Assembly: GCA_035275345.1 (NCBI GenBank)
Contig: DATEMY010000292.1
Coordinates: 1 to 16,969, forward strand
Origin: JAJVID01 sp035275345
GTDB lineage: Bacteria > Acidobacteriota > Blastocatellia > RBC074
Reading direction: 5' to 3'
DNA length: 16,969 nucleotides
In this document: one piece after another, positions 1-6,223 of the stretch
Layout of the letters: each line of letters begins with the position of its first letter
Numbering within the stretch: the stretch's first letter is position 1
Position numbers and translations under genes: made by a program
The notes under the pieces: generated by a model
The model's input: the letters and a program-made list of their open reading frames with translations, nothing else
Told to the model about the DNA's origin: nothing
Databases searched by the model: none

Positions 1-26
1 ATGGAGGACTGCTTTATAAGGGGAGA

Positions 27-482
27 TTACTTACGACTTGAAGAAGATTTCAGGCTAACCAGGCTATTCTGGTTAGCCTGAGTACAGAGGTCTGCAATGG
101 TGGTTTGATCGAGGACTCCGACCAGCGCCGCGCGCGCCCTGGCCCAGAGCGTCTTCAGTCCGCAGGCAGGCTCGAATTCACATGGCTCGTAGTTGTAAGA
201 GCTGACGCACCCCATCGGCGCGAGCCTGCCGTCGAGCAACCTGATGACTTCGCCCGCCGTGATCAGGGTGGCCGGGCGCGTTAAACGATAGCCGCCGGCG
301 ATGCCCATCTGGCTGGTCACCAGTCCCGATTCTTTGAGCGTCTTGAGAATCTGTTCGAGGTATTTGACCGGCACGTTCCACCGTGCGGCGATCTCGCGCG
401 CCGGTATCGCCTCCCGCCCGCTGTTGCTGGCGAGATAGATCAGCGCCCTTAACCCGTATTCGCTCTTGGTGGAGACGTTCAT
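27..482 (-). CDS. Rrf2-family transcriptional regulator with three candidate Fe-S cysteines
   Basis: This 151-residue protein has the length and layout of Rrf2/IscR/NsrR regulators: an N-terminal winged helix-turn-helix (about residues 1-70, including a recognition helix around PVKYLEQILKTLKESGLV and the wing GIAGGYRL), a dimerisation helix, and a cluster C92-x8-C101-x5-C107. IscR and NsrR carry three cysteines in the same region, so a [2Fe-2S] or [4Fe-4S] sensor is plausible, though the first spacing is longer than the IscR x5. The closing TTIADL segment is also typical of the family. The start ATG at 482 follows AGGAA (490-494) with a 7-base gap. The gene has its own promoter and a palindromic candidate operator. 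A CysA-type ATPase gene lies just upstream on the same strand, and some Rrf2 proteins control sulfur assimilation, so that role is possible but unproven. Confidence 0.93.
   Translation of the reverse strand: MNVSTKSEYGLRALIYLASNSGREAIPAREIAARWNVPVKYLEQILKTLKESGLVTSQMGIAGGYRLTRPATLITAGEVIRLLDGRLAPMGCVSSYNYEPCEFEPACGLKTLWARARAALVGVLDQTTIADLCTQANQNSLVSLKSSSSRK
51..80 (-). promoter_or_regulatory. 12-bp hairpin inside the 3' end of the Rrf2 gene
   Basis: Positions 51-62 (CAGGCTAACCAG) and 69-80 are perfect reverse complements around a 6-base loop. The stem lies in the last codons of the Rrf2 gene, about 20 bases before its stop, and is followed on the minus strand by AAATCTTCTT rather than a clean T run. 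It may terminate transcription or protect the 3' end of the mRNA. The pairing is certain; the role is inferred. Confidence 0.5.
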
Positions 483-510
483 TTTTGAATTCCTATGGAT
501 TGACTGGGAG

Positions 511-540
511 TTTATACAGCAGGACGCCCCGTGTCGTCAA
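511..540 (-). promoter_or_regulatory. Promoter of the Rrf2 gene
   Basis: On the minus strand, TTGACG (540-535) is followed after exactly 18 bases by TATAAA (516-511). Transcription would start near 504, giving a leader of about 20 bases that includes the AGGAA ribosome site at 494-490. The -35 box is overlapped by the palindrome at 537-550. Confidence 0.65.
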
Positions 541-550
541 TAATTATTGA
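537..550. promoter_or_regulatory. Perfect 14-bp palindrome, candidate operator for the Rrf2 protein
   Basis: TCAATAATTATTGA reads the same on both strands and overlaps the -35 box of the Rrf2 promoter by four bases. It is AT-rich in a GC-rich neighbourhood. Rrf2 dimers bind palindromic sites and commonly repress their own genes, so this is the natural candidate for autoregulation. Binding is inferred. Confidence 0.55.
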
Positions 551-592
551 ATCAAAAGTTTTGCGGTAATTCCATTTTCCATTAAGCAATGG

Positions 593-1807
593 CTACTGTT
601 GCTGAGCTTTGGCGCCTGATTCGCTGCGAAGCGGGTAATGCGGCAGCAGCCTGTAACCCTTCAGCCCGACGACTATCAAATCGCCGGCTTCCAGTTCCAT
701 ATCGGTGGCGTCCCATTTATTACGAGTGATTACGATGGGAAAGCCGTCAGCCTGAGAATCGTCCACGACCGAGAGAGAGCGTGGCGCCTGGACGGCCGGC
801 TCTGTTTCGGCGGCTTGCCGGTCCCACAGCATGAGGCGAGCGACCAGCCTTTCGCTGTGGCCGATGTATGAGACGTCTTCGACCACGGCGCGGCCGAGCA
901 CGTAGGGCGTGTCGAGCAATTGAAGTTGAAAGTTGAGGACGACGTCTTCGGGCCGGAAGATGACTTTGACCGGTTGTCGTTCCGAGAACAGCGGGGAGTC
1001 AGGCACGGCTTTGAGCCTGACCCGTCCGAGCGTCACTTTTCCTTCGGACCAGCGCCCCAGGAGCACATTGGCCGCGCCCAGGAAAGTAGCGACGAACTCG
1101 TTCCGCGGTCGATTGTAGACTTCGAAGGGCGCGCCGATCTGTTCGACCTGCCCGTGATTGAGCACAATGATGCGGTCGGCCAGCTCCAGCGCCTCCTCCT
1201 GATCGTGCGTAATGAAGAGCGCGGGTATATTCATTTCACGCAGCAAGGCGCGAATTTCACGGCGCAGTTCGAGACGAGTGACCGCGTCCAGGGCGCTGAA
1301 CGGCTCGTCAAACAGCATCGCGGCGGGCCGAAAGGCCAGCGCTCGCGCCAGGGCCACGCGCTGCCTTTGCCCGCCGGAAAGCTGCGACGGGAACTTCTTG
1401 CGGTGTTCGCGAAGATTGACCAGATCGAGCATCTCCTCCACGGTACGATCGATCTCCGCCTTGGCCATCTTGCGCGCCTCCAATCCGAAGGCGATGTTCC
1501 TCTCGGCGGTCTTGCGTTGAAAGAGCGCATGTTCCTGAAAGACCACGCCCAGCTCGCGTTTTTGCGGGGGCAGCAGGCTGGCGGGCTTGCCGTTCAGGTA
1601 AATCTCTCCGGCGTCGGGCTGCTCCAATCCCGCGATCATTCGCAGCAGAGTCGTCTTGCCGCTTCCTGACGGGCCCAGCGCAACCAATACCTCGCCCGCG
1701 GCGATCTCAAAGCTGACGTCGGTGATGATCTGTTGCCCGCCGAAACTCTTCGACAAGCGTTCGACGCTGATGGCCGACTGTTGTTCGGATTTGGTCAATG
1801 GCTCCAT
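593..1807 (-). CDS. ABC transporter ATP-binding protein, CysA/ModC/PotA type
   Basis: The 404-residue product is an importer-type ATPase. Numbered from the ATG at 1807, Walker A is GPSGSGKTT (45-53), the signature is LSGGQRQRVALARAL (from 143), Walker B ends FDEPF with D167 and E168, and the H-loop is H201 (ITHDQEE). A C-terminal extension of about 150 residues, containing a VIFRPEDV segment, matches the TOBE regulatory domain of sulfate, molybdate, polyamine and sugar importers. The substrate cannot be read from sequence; sulfate is a guess from family style. No permease or binding protein is adjacent, so it is an orphan within this window. An alternative ATG at 1837 adds ten residues, but it lies in the loop of a hairpin (1820-1860); neither start has a clear ribosome site. 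The Rrf2 gene follows 110 bases downstream. Confidence 0.9.
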   Translation of the reverse strand: MEPLTKSEQQSAISVERLSKSFGGQQIITDVSFEIAAGEVLVALGPSGSGKTTLLRMIAGLEQPDAGEIYLNGKPASLLPPQKRELGVVFQEHALFQRKTAERNIAFGLEARKMAKAEIDRTVEEMLDLVNLREHRKKFPSQLSGGQRQRVALARALAFRPAAMLFDEPFSALDAVTRLELRREIRALLREMNIPALFITHDQEEALELADRIIVLNHGQVEQIGAPFEVYNRPRNEFVATFLGAANVLLGRWSEGKVTLGRVRLKAVPDSPLFSERQPVKVIFRPEDVVLNFQLQLLDTPYVLGRAVVEDVSYIGHSERLVARLMLWDRQAAETEPAVQAPRSLSVVDDSQADGFPIVITRNKWDATDMELEAGDLIVVGLKGYRLLPHYPLRSESGAKAQQQ

Positions 1808-1819
1808 ACCGAATGGAAA

Positions 1820-1860
1820 CGCCGCTGCGTGAATCATCTACCGACTTTCACACAGCGGCG
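1820..1860 (-). terminator. Hairpin between the metal-binding-protein gene and the ABC ATPase gene
   Basis: Positions 1820-1832 and 1848-1860 pair over 13 bases. The only non-Watson-Crick pair is a G-U when read in the minus-strand transcript, and the loop is 15 bases. The stem is GC-rich and lies 35 bases after the stop of the gene at 1896-2678. The following T tract is short (TTTCC), so it may be a weak terminator or a leader structure for the ATPase gene. The loop holds the alternative ATG at 1837. Confidence 0.45.
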
Positions 1861-1895
1861 TGACTGTTTCTCCATCTCGTCAGGCCCGATCCGTT

Positions 1896-2678
1896 CTATT
1901 TCGCCTTGGCCTTCTTAAGGTAAGCGGCCGGATTTTCCTTAATCGTTTCAATGCAGCCGGCGCAACATACGTAAAATGTCTGTCCGTCAACTTCGCCTTT
2001 CAGATCCTTGTTCACACGATCGCCGGTGACAGGGCAGGTATCGATGCCGTCGCCTTTTCCGAGGAAGGCCGGCTCTTTCTTCTCGCCTTCGACAGGCTTC
2101 AGATAAAGTTCAGGATTCTTTTTTATCGTCTCGGCGCAGCCCGGGCAGCAGACATAAAACTCGCGCCCGTTGACCTCATACTTGGTATCCTTGTTCACTG
2201 GATCGCCCGTCAGGGGACAGGTCGCGATGCCGTCGCCTTTGCCCAGAAATTTCTTTTCATCGCCCGTCGCCCCCTGCTTCGAATCCTCTTTCGGTTTCTG
2301 CGCATCATGATCGCCGTGATGAGCTTCATCGCCGTGATGACCTTCGCTCTTCGGCAGGTCCTTCGTCGCGGCGACCTGCGCGGCGTGAGTCCTCTTGATG
2401 TAAGCCGCCGGACTCTTCTTCGCCTCAGCCAGACATCCGGCGCAACAGAAATAGACCGTGCGGTTGAAGAACCGGCCTTTGACGTCCTTGTTGAGAATCT
2501 CTTCGCCGGTCACCGGGCAGGTCGTAACGCCGTCGCCTTTGCCCAGAAATTCGCCCTTGACGGTTTTCGCCGCCTCAGCCTTCGTTTTGTCATGAGCCTT
2601 CTTGTCGTGTTTGCCGTGCGCGAACGCCTGTACCGACAGCGCCGCGACGATGATCAGTGCGAGTGATTTGAGTTTCAT
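1896..2678 (-). CDS. Secreted protein with three TRASH/YHS-like Cys-rich metal-binding modules
   Basis: The 260-residue product begins with a signal peptide (MKLKSLALIIVAALSVQAFA, cleavage likely after A20) and then a His/Lys-rich stretch. Three copies of a module of about 51 residues follow (44-94, 144-194, 205-255): FLGKGDG, then TCP(V/L)TG, then YxCCxGC and (Y/I)(I/L)K. The cysteines are C54/C78/C79/C82, C154/C177/C178/C181 and C215/C238/C239/C242, a C-x22/23-CC-x2-C pattern resembling TRASH and YHS heavy-metal domains. The linker between modules 1 and 2 is His-rich (HHGDEAHHGDH, 114-124). Binding of copper, zinc or another soft metal in the periplasm is inferred; the specificity is unknown. 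AGGAGG (2692-2697) precedes the ATG by 13 bases, rather far. A 23-base stretch is identical between modules 1 and 2 (2529-2551 and 2229-2251), showing internal duplication. Confidence 0.85.
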   Translation of the reverse strand: MKLKSLALIIVAALSVQAFAHGKHDKKAHDKTKAEAAKTVKGEFLGKGDGVTTCPVTGEEILNKDVKGRFFNRTVYFCCAGCLAEAKKSPAAYIKRTHAAQVAATKDLPKSEGHHGDEAHHGDHDAQKPKEDSKQGATGDEKKFLGKGDGIATCPLTGDPVNKDTKYEVNGREFYVCCPGCAETIKKNPELYLKPVEGEKKEPAFLGKGDGIDTCPVTGDRVNKDLKGEVDGQTFYVCCAGCIETIKENPAAYLKKAKAK

Positions 2679-2705
2679 AGTTTTATTTCAACCTCCTCCG
2701 AAAAG

Positions 2706-2800
<95 letters not shown>

Positions 2801-2819
2801 AATTTCCTTTTCAAGTGTC

Positions 2820-3563
2820 CTAATCCCCGAAAAGCTTGCCAAAATAATAAGGCATCGCCTTCCGCCACCAGGGCCAGTCATGATTCACGTCGTGTCCCCA
2901 GATGTCCAGCCAGTGCGGGATGCCCTTGCTATTCATAATATCTGAAAGGCGCCGCGAACGATCAGGCGCCTCGTAGGCGCCCTGCCCGCTGAAGATGATG
3001 ATAGCGCGTCCGCCGTGTCGGAGGATCGGCAGATGGTAGTCGTCATTCAAATTCGACAGGTATTCCACCGGATTGTGGAAATAGACATTTTCGTTGTAAT
3101 AGCCATCCAGGTAGCCGCGAATGTCGTAACTCCCGCTGAGCAGGATCGCGCCGCCGAACAGATCGGGGTGTCTGAAAAACAGATCGCTGGCGACATAAGC
3201 GCCCAGGCTGATGCCGGTCAAGATCGGCTTCACGTCGGCGCCCCCGCAATCCTGATGAATCAGCGGCAGGACCTCCTTCGTGACGTAAGCGTCATAGCGG
3301 TCAATCCATTCCATCTTCTCCCAGGGCGCGGCCCCGGTGTTGAGCAACGCCAGACGGTTGACGCTGTTGATCGAGTAGATTTTGGCGCGCCCGTTCTCCA
3401 GCCACCGATTGACCGAGTCGATCAGATAAAAACGTTCGTATTCGAGAAAATCGGCGGCCGCGGTCGGGACCATTAACACCGGCGGGCCGTAATGACCATA
3501 GGCCACCAGTGGCATCTCCTGAAATAGGCGCTCACTGTACCAACTGGTGATATCGCGTCGCAT
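2820..3563 (-). CDS. Alpha/beta-hydrolase, putative esterase (esterase D-like)
   Basis: The 247-residue product fits the putative-esterase branch of the alpha/beta-hydrolase fold (PF00756-like). The nucleophile elbow is G-I-S-L-G at 117-121 with S119. The C-terminal segment WGHDVNHDWPWWRKAMPYYF supplies the candidate catalytic His (H224 or H228) and the W-rich end seen in this group. D201 is a candidate for the acid. No signal peptide is seen, so it is probably cytoplasmic; the substrate is unknown. I chose the ATG at 3563 because AGGAG (3573-3577) lies 9 bases upstream. An upstream ATG at 3623 would add 20 residues without a ribosome site. A promoter at 3633-3662 precedes it. Confidence 0.87.
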   Translation of the reverse strand: MRRDITSWYSERLFQEMPLVAYGHYGPPVLMVPTAAADFLEYERFYLIDSVNRWLENGRAKIYSINSVNRLALLNTGAAPWEKMEWIDRYDAYVTKEVLPLIHQDCGGADVKPILTGISLGAYVASDLFFRHPDLFGGAILLSGSYDIRGYLDGYYNENVYFHNPVEYLSNLNDDYHLPILRHGGRAIIIFSGQGAYEAPDRSRRLSDIMNSKGIPHWLDIWGHDVNHDWPWWRKAMPYYFGKLFGD

Positions 3564-3572
3564 CAAAAAACT

Positions 3573-3577
3573 CTCCT
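3573..3577 (-). promoter_or_regulatory. Ribosome binding site that fixes the esterase start
   Basis: AGGAG on the minus strand lies 9 bases from the ATG at 3563 and rules against the longer in-frame start at 3623. Confidence 0.75.
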
Positions 3578-3632
3578 GTGTGTGTGGATGGCGGAATTGA
3601 GATCTGACGCCCAGGTTGCGCATTGAAGGCAG

Positions 3633-3662
3633 ATTCTAAGTTGCCAGTCGTTTAAGCGTCAA
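3633..3662 (-). promoter_or_regulatory. Promoter of the esterase gene
   Basis: On the minus strand, TTGACG (3662-3657) is followed after 18 bases by TAGAAT (3638-3633), the same -35 sequence and spacing as the Rrf2 promoter. Transcription would start near 3626, giving a leader of about 60 bases. This makes the ATG at 3623, only a few bases from the predicted start point, unlikely. Confidence 0.6.
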
Positions 3663-3900
3663 CTCGGCTTAAATCGTCCGGCGCCTTTGACGATCTCGCG
3701 CGATCCGTTTAGGCTGCGCTGTGCAATCGCGCTGAGGGAATTCTGTTCTAATCATCGCATCGGCGGCGCGGTTGGCTGGAGGCTGCGTATTGCGCCGATT
3801 GCCGAACTTCTCAGACAAAAACAGCGCCGCGCGCAAGCAATCTGCATGCTCCTATCGAACTACAGACCGCAGGTATGCGTAAAGCCAATAATAATGCGCT
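3663..3900. other. Divergent intergenic region without a recognisable gene
   Basis: This stretch separates the minus-strand esterase from the plus-strand ABC system. An open frame runs through it, but its product is Arg/Cys-rich without family resemblance and has no ribosome site. TTGACG at 3687-3692 could be a plus-strand -35 box, but the best -10 partner (TAGGCT) is poor, so I do not assign a promoter. Confidence 0.5.
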
Positions 3901-3957
3901 CGCCCCTCAGGTGTTCCCCATCTGGGGCGGCTGGTCGCTTCTTGCCCCTCTGGGGCA
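3901..3957. repeat. Paired CCCC/GGGG palindromes upstream of the binding-protein gene
   Basis: Two GC-rich hairpins lie back to back: CGCCCC (3901-3906) with GGGGCG (3924-3929), and TGCCCC (3943-3948) with GGGGCA (3952-3957) around the loop TCT. Both contain CCCC-TCTGGGG-like cores, so they may be copies of one palindromic unit. They end 10 bases before the AAGGAG of the next gene and would lie in its mRNA leader. Confidence 0.6.
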
Positions 3958-3981
3958 GTTAGGCTTCAAGGAGAGTCATAC

Positions 3982-5772
3982 ATGAGAATCGGACGTGTTC
4001 AGTTAGGCCCCGGGGCCATAATTTTAGTTGTGCTGGTGATGGCCGGCCTTGTTTACGCCGGACTCAAACAGCTCGGCGTGATGGACAGTTTGTTGGCGAA
4101 GATCAATCCGAGAACGGGAGAGAAGGGATCAATCGTACCGGAGAAAAGAGAGAAGCTCGAAGAGATTTCCGTCGCTTCATTGCCGCCTTCTGCGGTCAAA
4201 GCCCCGGAGCGCACCAGCGACAACCCGGAGGTTACCATCGGCATCTGGACCTGGCAGACGGTAAGCGGCGTTATTGACGCCGTGGGCGGGCCGGGGAAAT
4301 CGGGGGATTATCCGAACAGTTGTTTATGCCAGGCCGGGATCACCAACACCCGGCTGGTCGTGCAGAACGACACAGCCGAACAGATCAAGGCTCTCGCCGC
4401 AGGACAGATGCAGTTGGTGACGACCACCGGCGATCAAGCCGCGGTGGACATCGCGGGCGCGAACAAATTGCTGCGCGGCCCCAAGGCCAAAGTCGTCTGG
4501 TCGAGCGGCTATTCATTCGGCGAAGATTGCCTGATCGGCCCCGAGTCGTGGAAAAGAGACCCGCAACTGGCGCGCGGCGCGCTCGTCGTCACCGCCGTGC
4601 CATACTGCGATTGGAACGTGACGGTCAATTGGGCGGCGGACAACCAGATCCCGATCAACCCCGATGAACAGGTCTACGACCCCAACGCGATCAATTTCGT
4701 CAACTCCACCGACCACATCGAAGCGGCGCAGAAATTCGTGCAGAACGCCAGGGTCAATTTGCGCAACCGCGCCACGGGTCAGACCGAAACGCGCCAGATA
4801 GACGCCGTCGCCACCTGGACTCCGGGCGACGTGATGGCCGTCAAAGATCGTTCTTCGATCAGTTACAAAGGCCGCGGCGAGAAAACGCAGAAGATCGTTT
4901 CGACCAAAGAATACAGCTATATGATGCCGAACATCCTGTTCGGCAATGAAGATTGGCTCAGCCGGCATCGCGACTACGTCAAGACGCTGCTGCGCTGCAT
5001 CGCGCGCTCAAACGAGCGGATCAAGACGGATGAGGCGTACTTTCGAGATCGCGTGGCCGCGCTCAACGCGCTGGTCTTCAACATGGAAGGCAAAGGGCCC
5101 TCGTTCTGGCACGCTTACTTCAACGGGCGGGTCGAGGACGGGGTGCCGCTCGGCGGCTCGCGCGTCAACAACATCGCCGAAGTGCGTCACCTGTTCGGAC
5201 TCGACAGCAACCAATCGCTCGACCGGAGCATCTTCGGAGTCAGCTATCTCGATCACGGCAAACGATTGCAGAAACTCTTGCCGGAGCGGTTACCCACAAT
5301 CACGCCGGTCGCGCAGGTCGTGGACCTGAGCTTCGTCAAGGAGATCACCGACGAGACCAGCTCCGCTCCCGTCTACCAGCCGAAATTCGAAGGCGGGACG
5401 AGCGGCGGCACTGTGGTCAAGGCCAACTATCAGATCAATTTCGACACCGGCTCGGCGAAAATCAAGCCTTCCGAGCTTCAGACGCTCCAGGAGATTCGCA
5501 GCCTGCTCATTCGCGCCACCGATACCAAAGTGATCGTCGAAGGACACACCGACAACGTCGGCGACGACGCGACCAATCTGCGGCTCTCGAAAGAACGCGC
5601 CAGATCGGTCTGGCAGTGGTTGAAAGATTCCGATCCGAGCGGCATCAACATCAGTGACCGACGCCAGGAGGGGATCGAAGGCTACGGCTCGTATCGGCCT
5701 CTGCCCAACAACCAGAACCGCACCGACTCCGAGAAGGCGGCCAACCGCCGCGTGGTTATCATTTTGAAGTAA
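3982..5772 (+). CDS. Membrane-anchored ABC substrate-binding protein fused to an OmpA peptidoglycan-binding domain
   Basis: The 596-residue protein has three parts. Residues 11-28 form one hydrophobic segment, best read as an uncleaved membrane anchor. Residues about 82-430 resemble NitT/TauT-type periplasmic binding proteins (VTIGIWTWQ start, DTAEQIKALAAGQMQLV helix, TTGDQAAVDIAGAN). Residues about 481-596 are an OmpA C-terminal domain: INFDTGSAKI, GHTDNVG (521-527), LSKERARSV and ANRRVVI. D524 and R539 have the 15-residue spacing of the diaminopimelate-binding pair of OmpA. Several cysteines (C114, C116, C183, C209) lie in the binding domain. Tied to membrane and wall, it would feed the permease and ATPase encoded just downstream. 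Ligand unknown; automatic pipelines might call it phosphate-binding, which I cannot confirm. AAGGAG (3968-3973) lies 8 bases before the ATG. The following 451 bases are repeats. Confidence 0.88.
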   Translation: MRIGRVQLGPGAIILVVLVMAGLVYAGLKQLGVMDSLLAKINPRTGEKGSIVPEKREKLEEISVASLPPSAVKAPERTSDNPEVTIGIWTWQTVSGVIDAVGGPGKSGDYPNSCLCQAGITNTRLVVQNDTAEQIKALAAGQMQLVTTTGDQAAVDIAGANKLLRGPKAKVVWSSGYSFGEDCLIGPESWKRDPQLARGALVVTAVPYCDWNVTVNWAADNQIPINPDEQVYDPNAINFVNSTDHIEAAQKFVQNARVNLRNRATGQTETRQIDAVATWTPGDVMAVKDRSSISYKGRGEKTQKIVSTKEYSYMMPNILFGNEDWLSRHRDYVKTLLRCIARSNERIKTDEAYFRDRVAALNALVFNMEGKGPSFWHAYFNGRVEDGVPLGGSRVNNIAEVRHLFGLDSNQSLDRSIFGVSYLDHGKRLQKLLPERLPTITPVAQVVDLSFVKEITDETSSAPVYQPKFEGGTSGGTVVKANYQINFDTGSAKIKPSELQTLQEIRSLLIRATDTKVIVEGHTDNVGDDATNLRLSKERARSVWQWLKDSDPSGINISDRRQEGIEGYGSYRPLPNNQNRTDSEKAANRRVVIILK

Positions 5773-5819
5773 ATAAGACGTGAGCCAGGTACAGTCGAAA
5801 GCAATCATAAGCTTGAGTG

Positions 5820-6202
5820 GGCGGAGCCTTTGGAGTGCGGATGCTCGGGATACCGCTGGCAAACGCTCTGATTCTGCAGCGCCAGAGGCGCGGAATGTTT
5901 ATAGAACCCGTTGCGCAAAAGTCTCTAGCTCCGTAGGAGCGACATCCGGCACATGCCGCTCCTACGGAGCTGAGGAGAATTGTCTGCCGGTTTCTATAAA
6001 CATGCCGCTCCTACCGGAGCTAAGATCCAATAGATTTGCTCTGAGTTTGCCAGCGGTATCGCTCGGAGCCGCTTTGGTAATCAGCTTCGATGTTGCGGTA
6101 ACAATCGAAAACCACCCAACGGCGTCTATTGTCCCCGAAGTCTTTAGAATCGAAGATGACTACCAAAGCGGCTCCGAGCATCCGCACTCCAAAGGCTTCG
6201 CC
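5820..6202. repeat. Nested inverted-repeat mosaic between the binding-protein and permease genes
   Basis: Several perfect or near-perfect inverted pairs nest here: A 5820-5848 with 6174-6202 (28 of 29); B 5849-5864 with 6045-6060 (16 of 16); C 6061-6079 with 6161-6179 (19 of 19), overlapping the A arm by six bases; and an inner pair 6085-6091 with 6149-6155. Inside B lie the palindromic elements listed separately. No transposase is present and the open frame across the block is an artefact. This looks like small repeats inserted into, or grown within, the operon gap. It leaves only 21 bases before the permease ATG, so any transcript must run through these stems. Confidence 0.9.
5879..6021. 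repeat. CTCCGTAGGAGC-type palindromic repeat elements, three partial copies
   Basis: The core hairpin is 5927-5941 with 5957-5971, a perfect 15-bp stem (AGCTCCGTAGGAGCG) and 15-base loop. A second copy of its right half plus flank occurs at 6000-6021, differing by one inserted C. GCGCC-AGA-GGCGC at 5879-5891 is followed by ATGTTTATAGAA (5895-5906), whose exact reverse complement is at 5992-6003 next to the second copy. The unit therefore seems to be a palindrome plus an ATGTTTATAGAA tail, in two facing copies, like REP/BIME elements. Its dispersal elsewhere is expected but not visible here. Confidence 0.85.
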
Positions 6203-6223
6203 AATTTATGCAGGCTGAAGTAA

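Noticed and set aside
920..1669. Plus-strand frame of 249 codons
   Set aside because: Antisense shadow of the ABC ATPase gene, which has all ATPase motifs in the minus frame.
1860..2666. Long plus-strand frame of 268 codons
   Set aside because: Antisense shadow of the triple-module metal-binding gene, whose signal peptide and Cys motifs are clear.
3687..3962. Open frame of 91 codons upstream of the binding-protein gene
   Set aside because: No ribosome site, Arg/Cys-rich random-looking product, and it runs through the twin palindromes.
5780..6223. Open frame of 147 codons between the binding-protein and permease genes
   Set aside because: It lies entirely over nested inverted repeats, has no ribosome site or family resemblance, and its composition follows the repeats.
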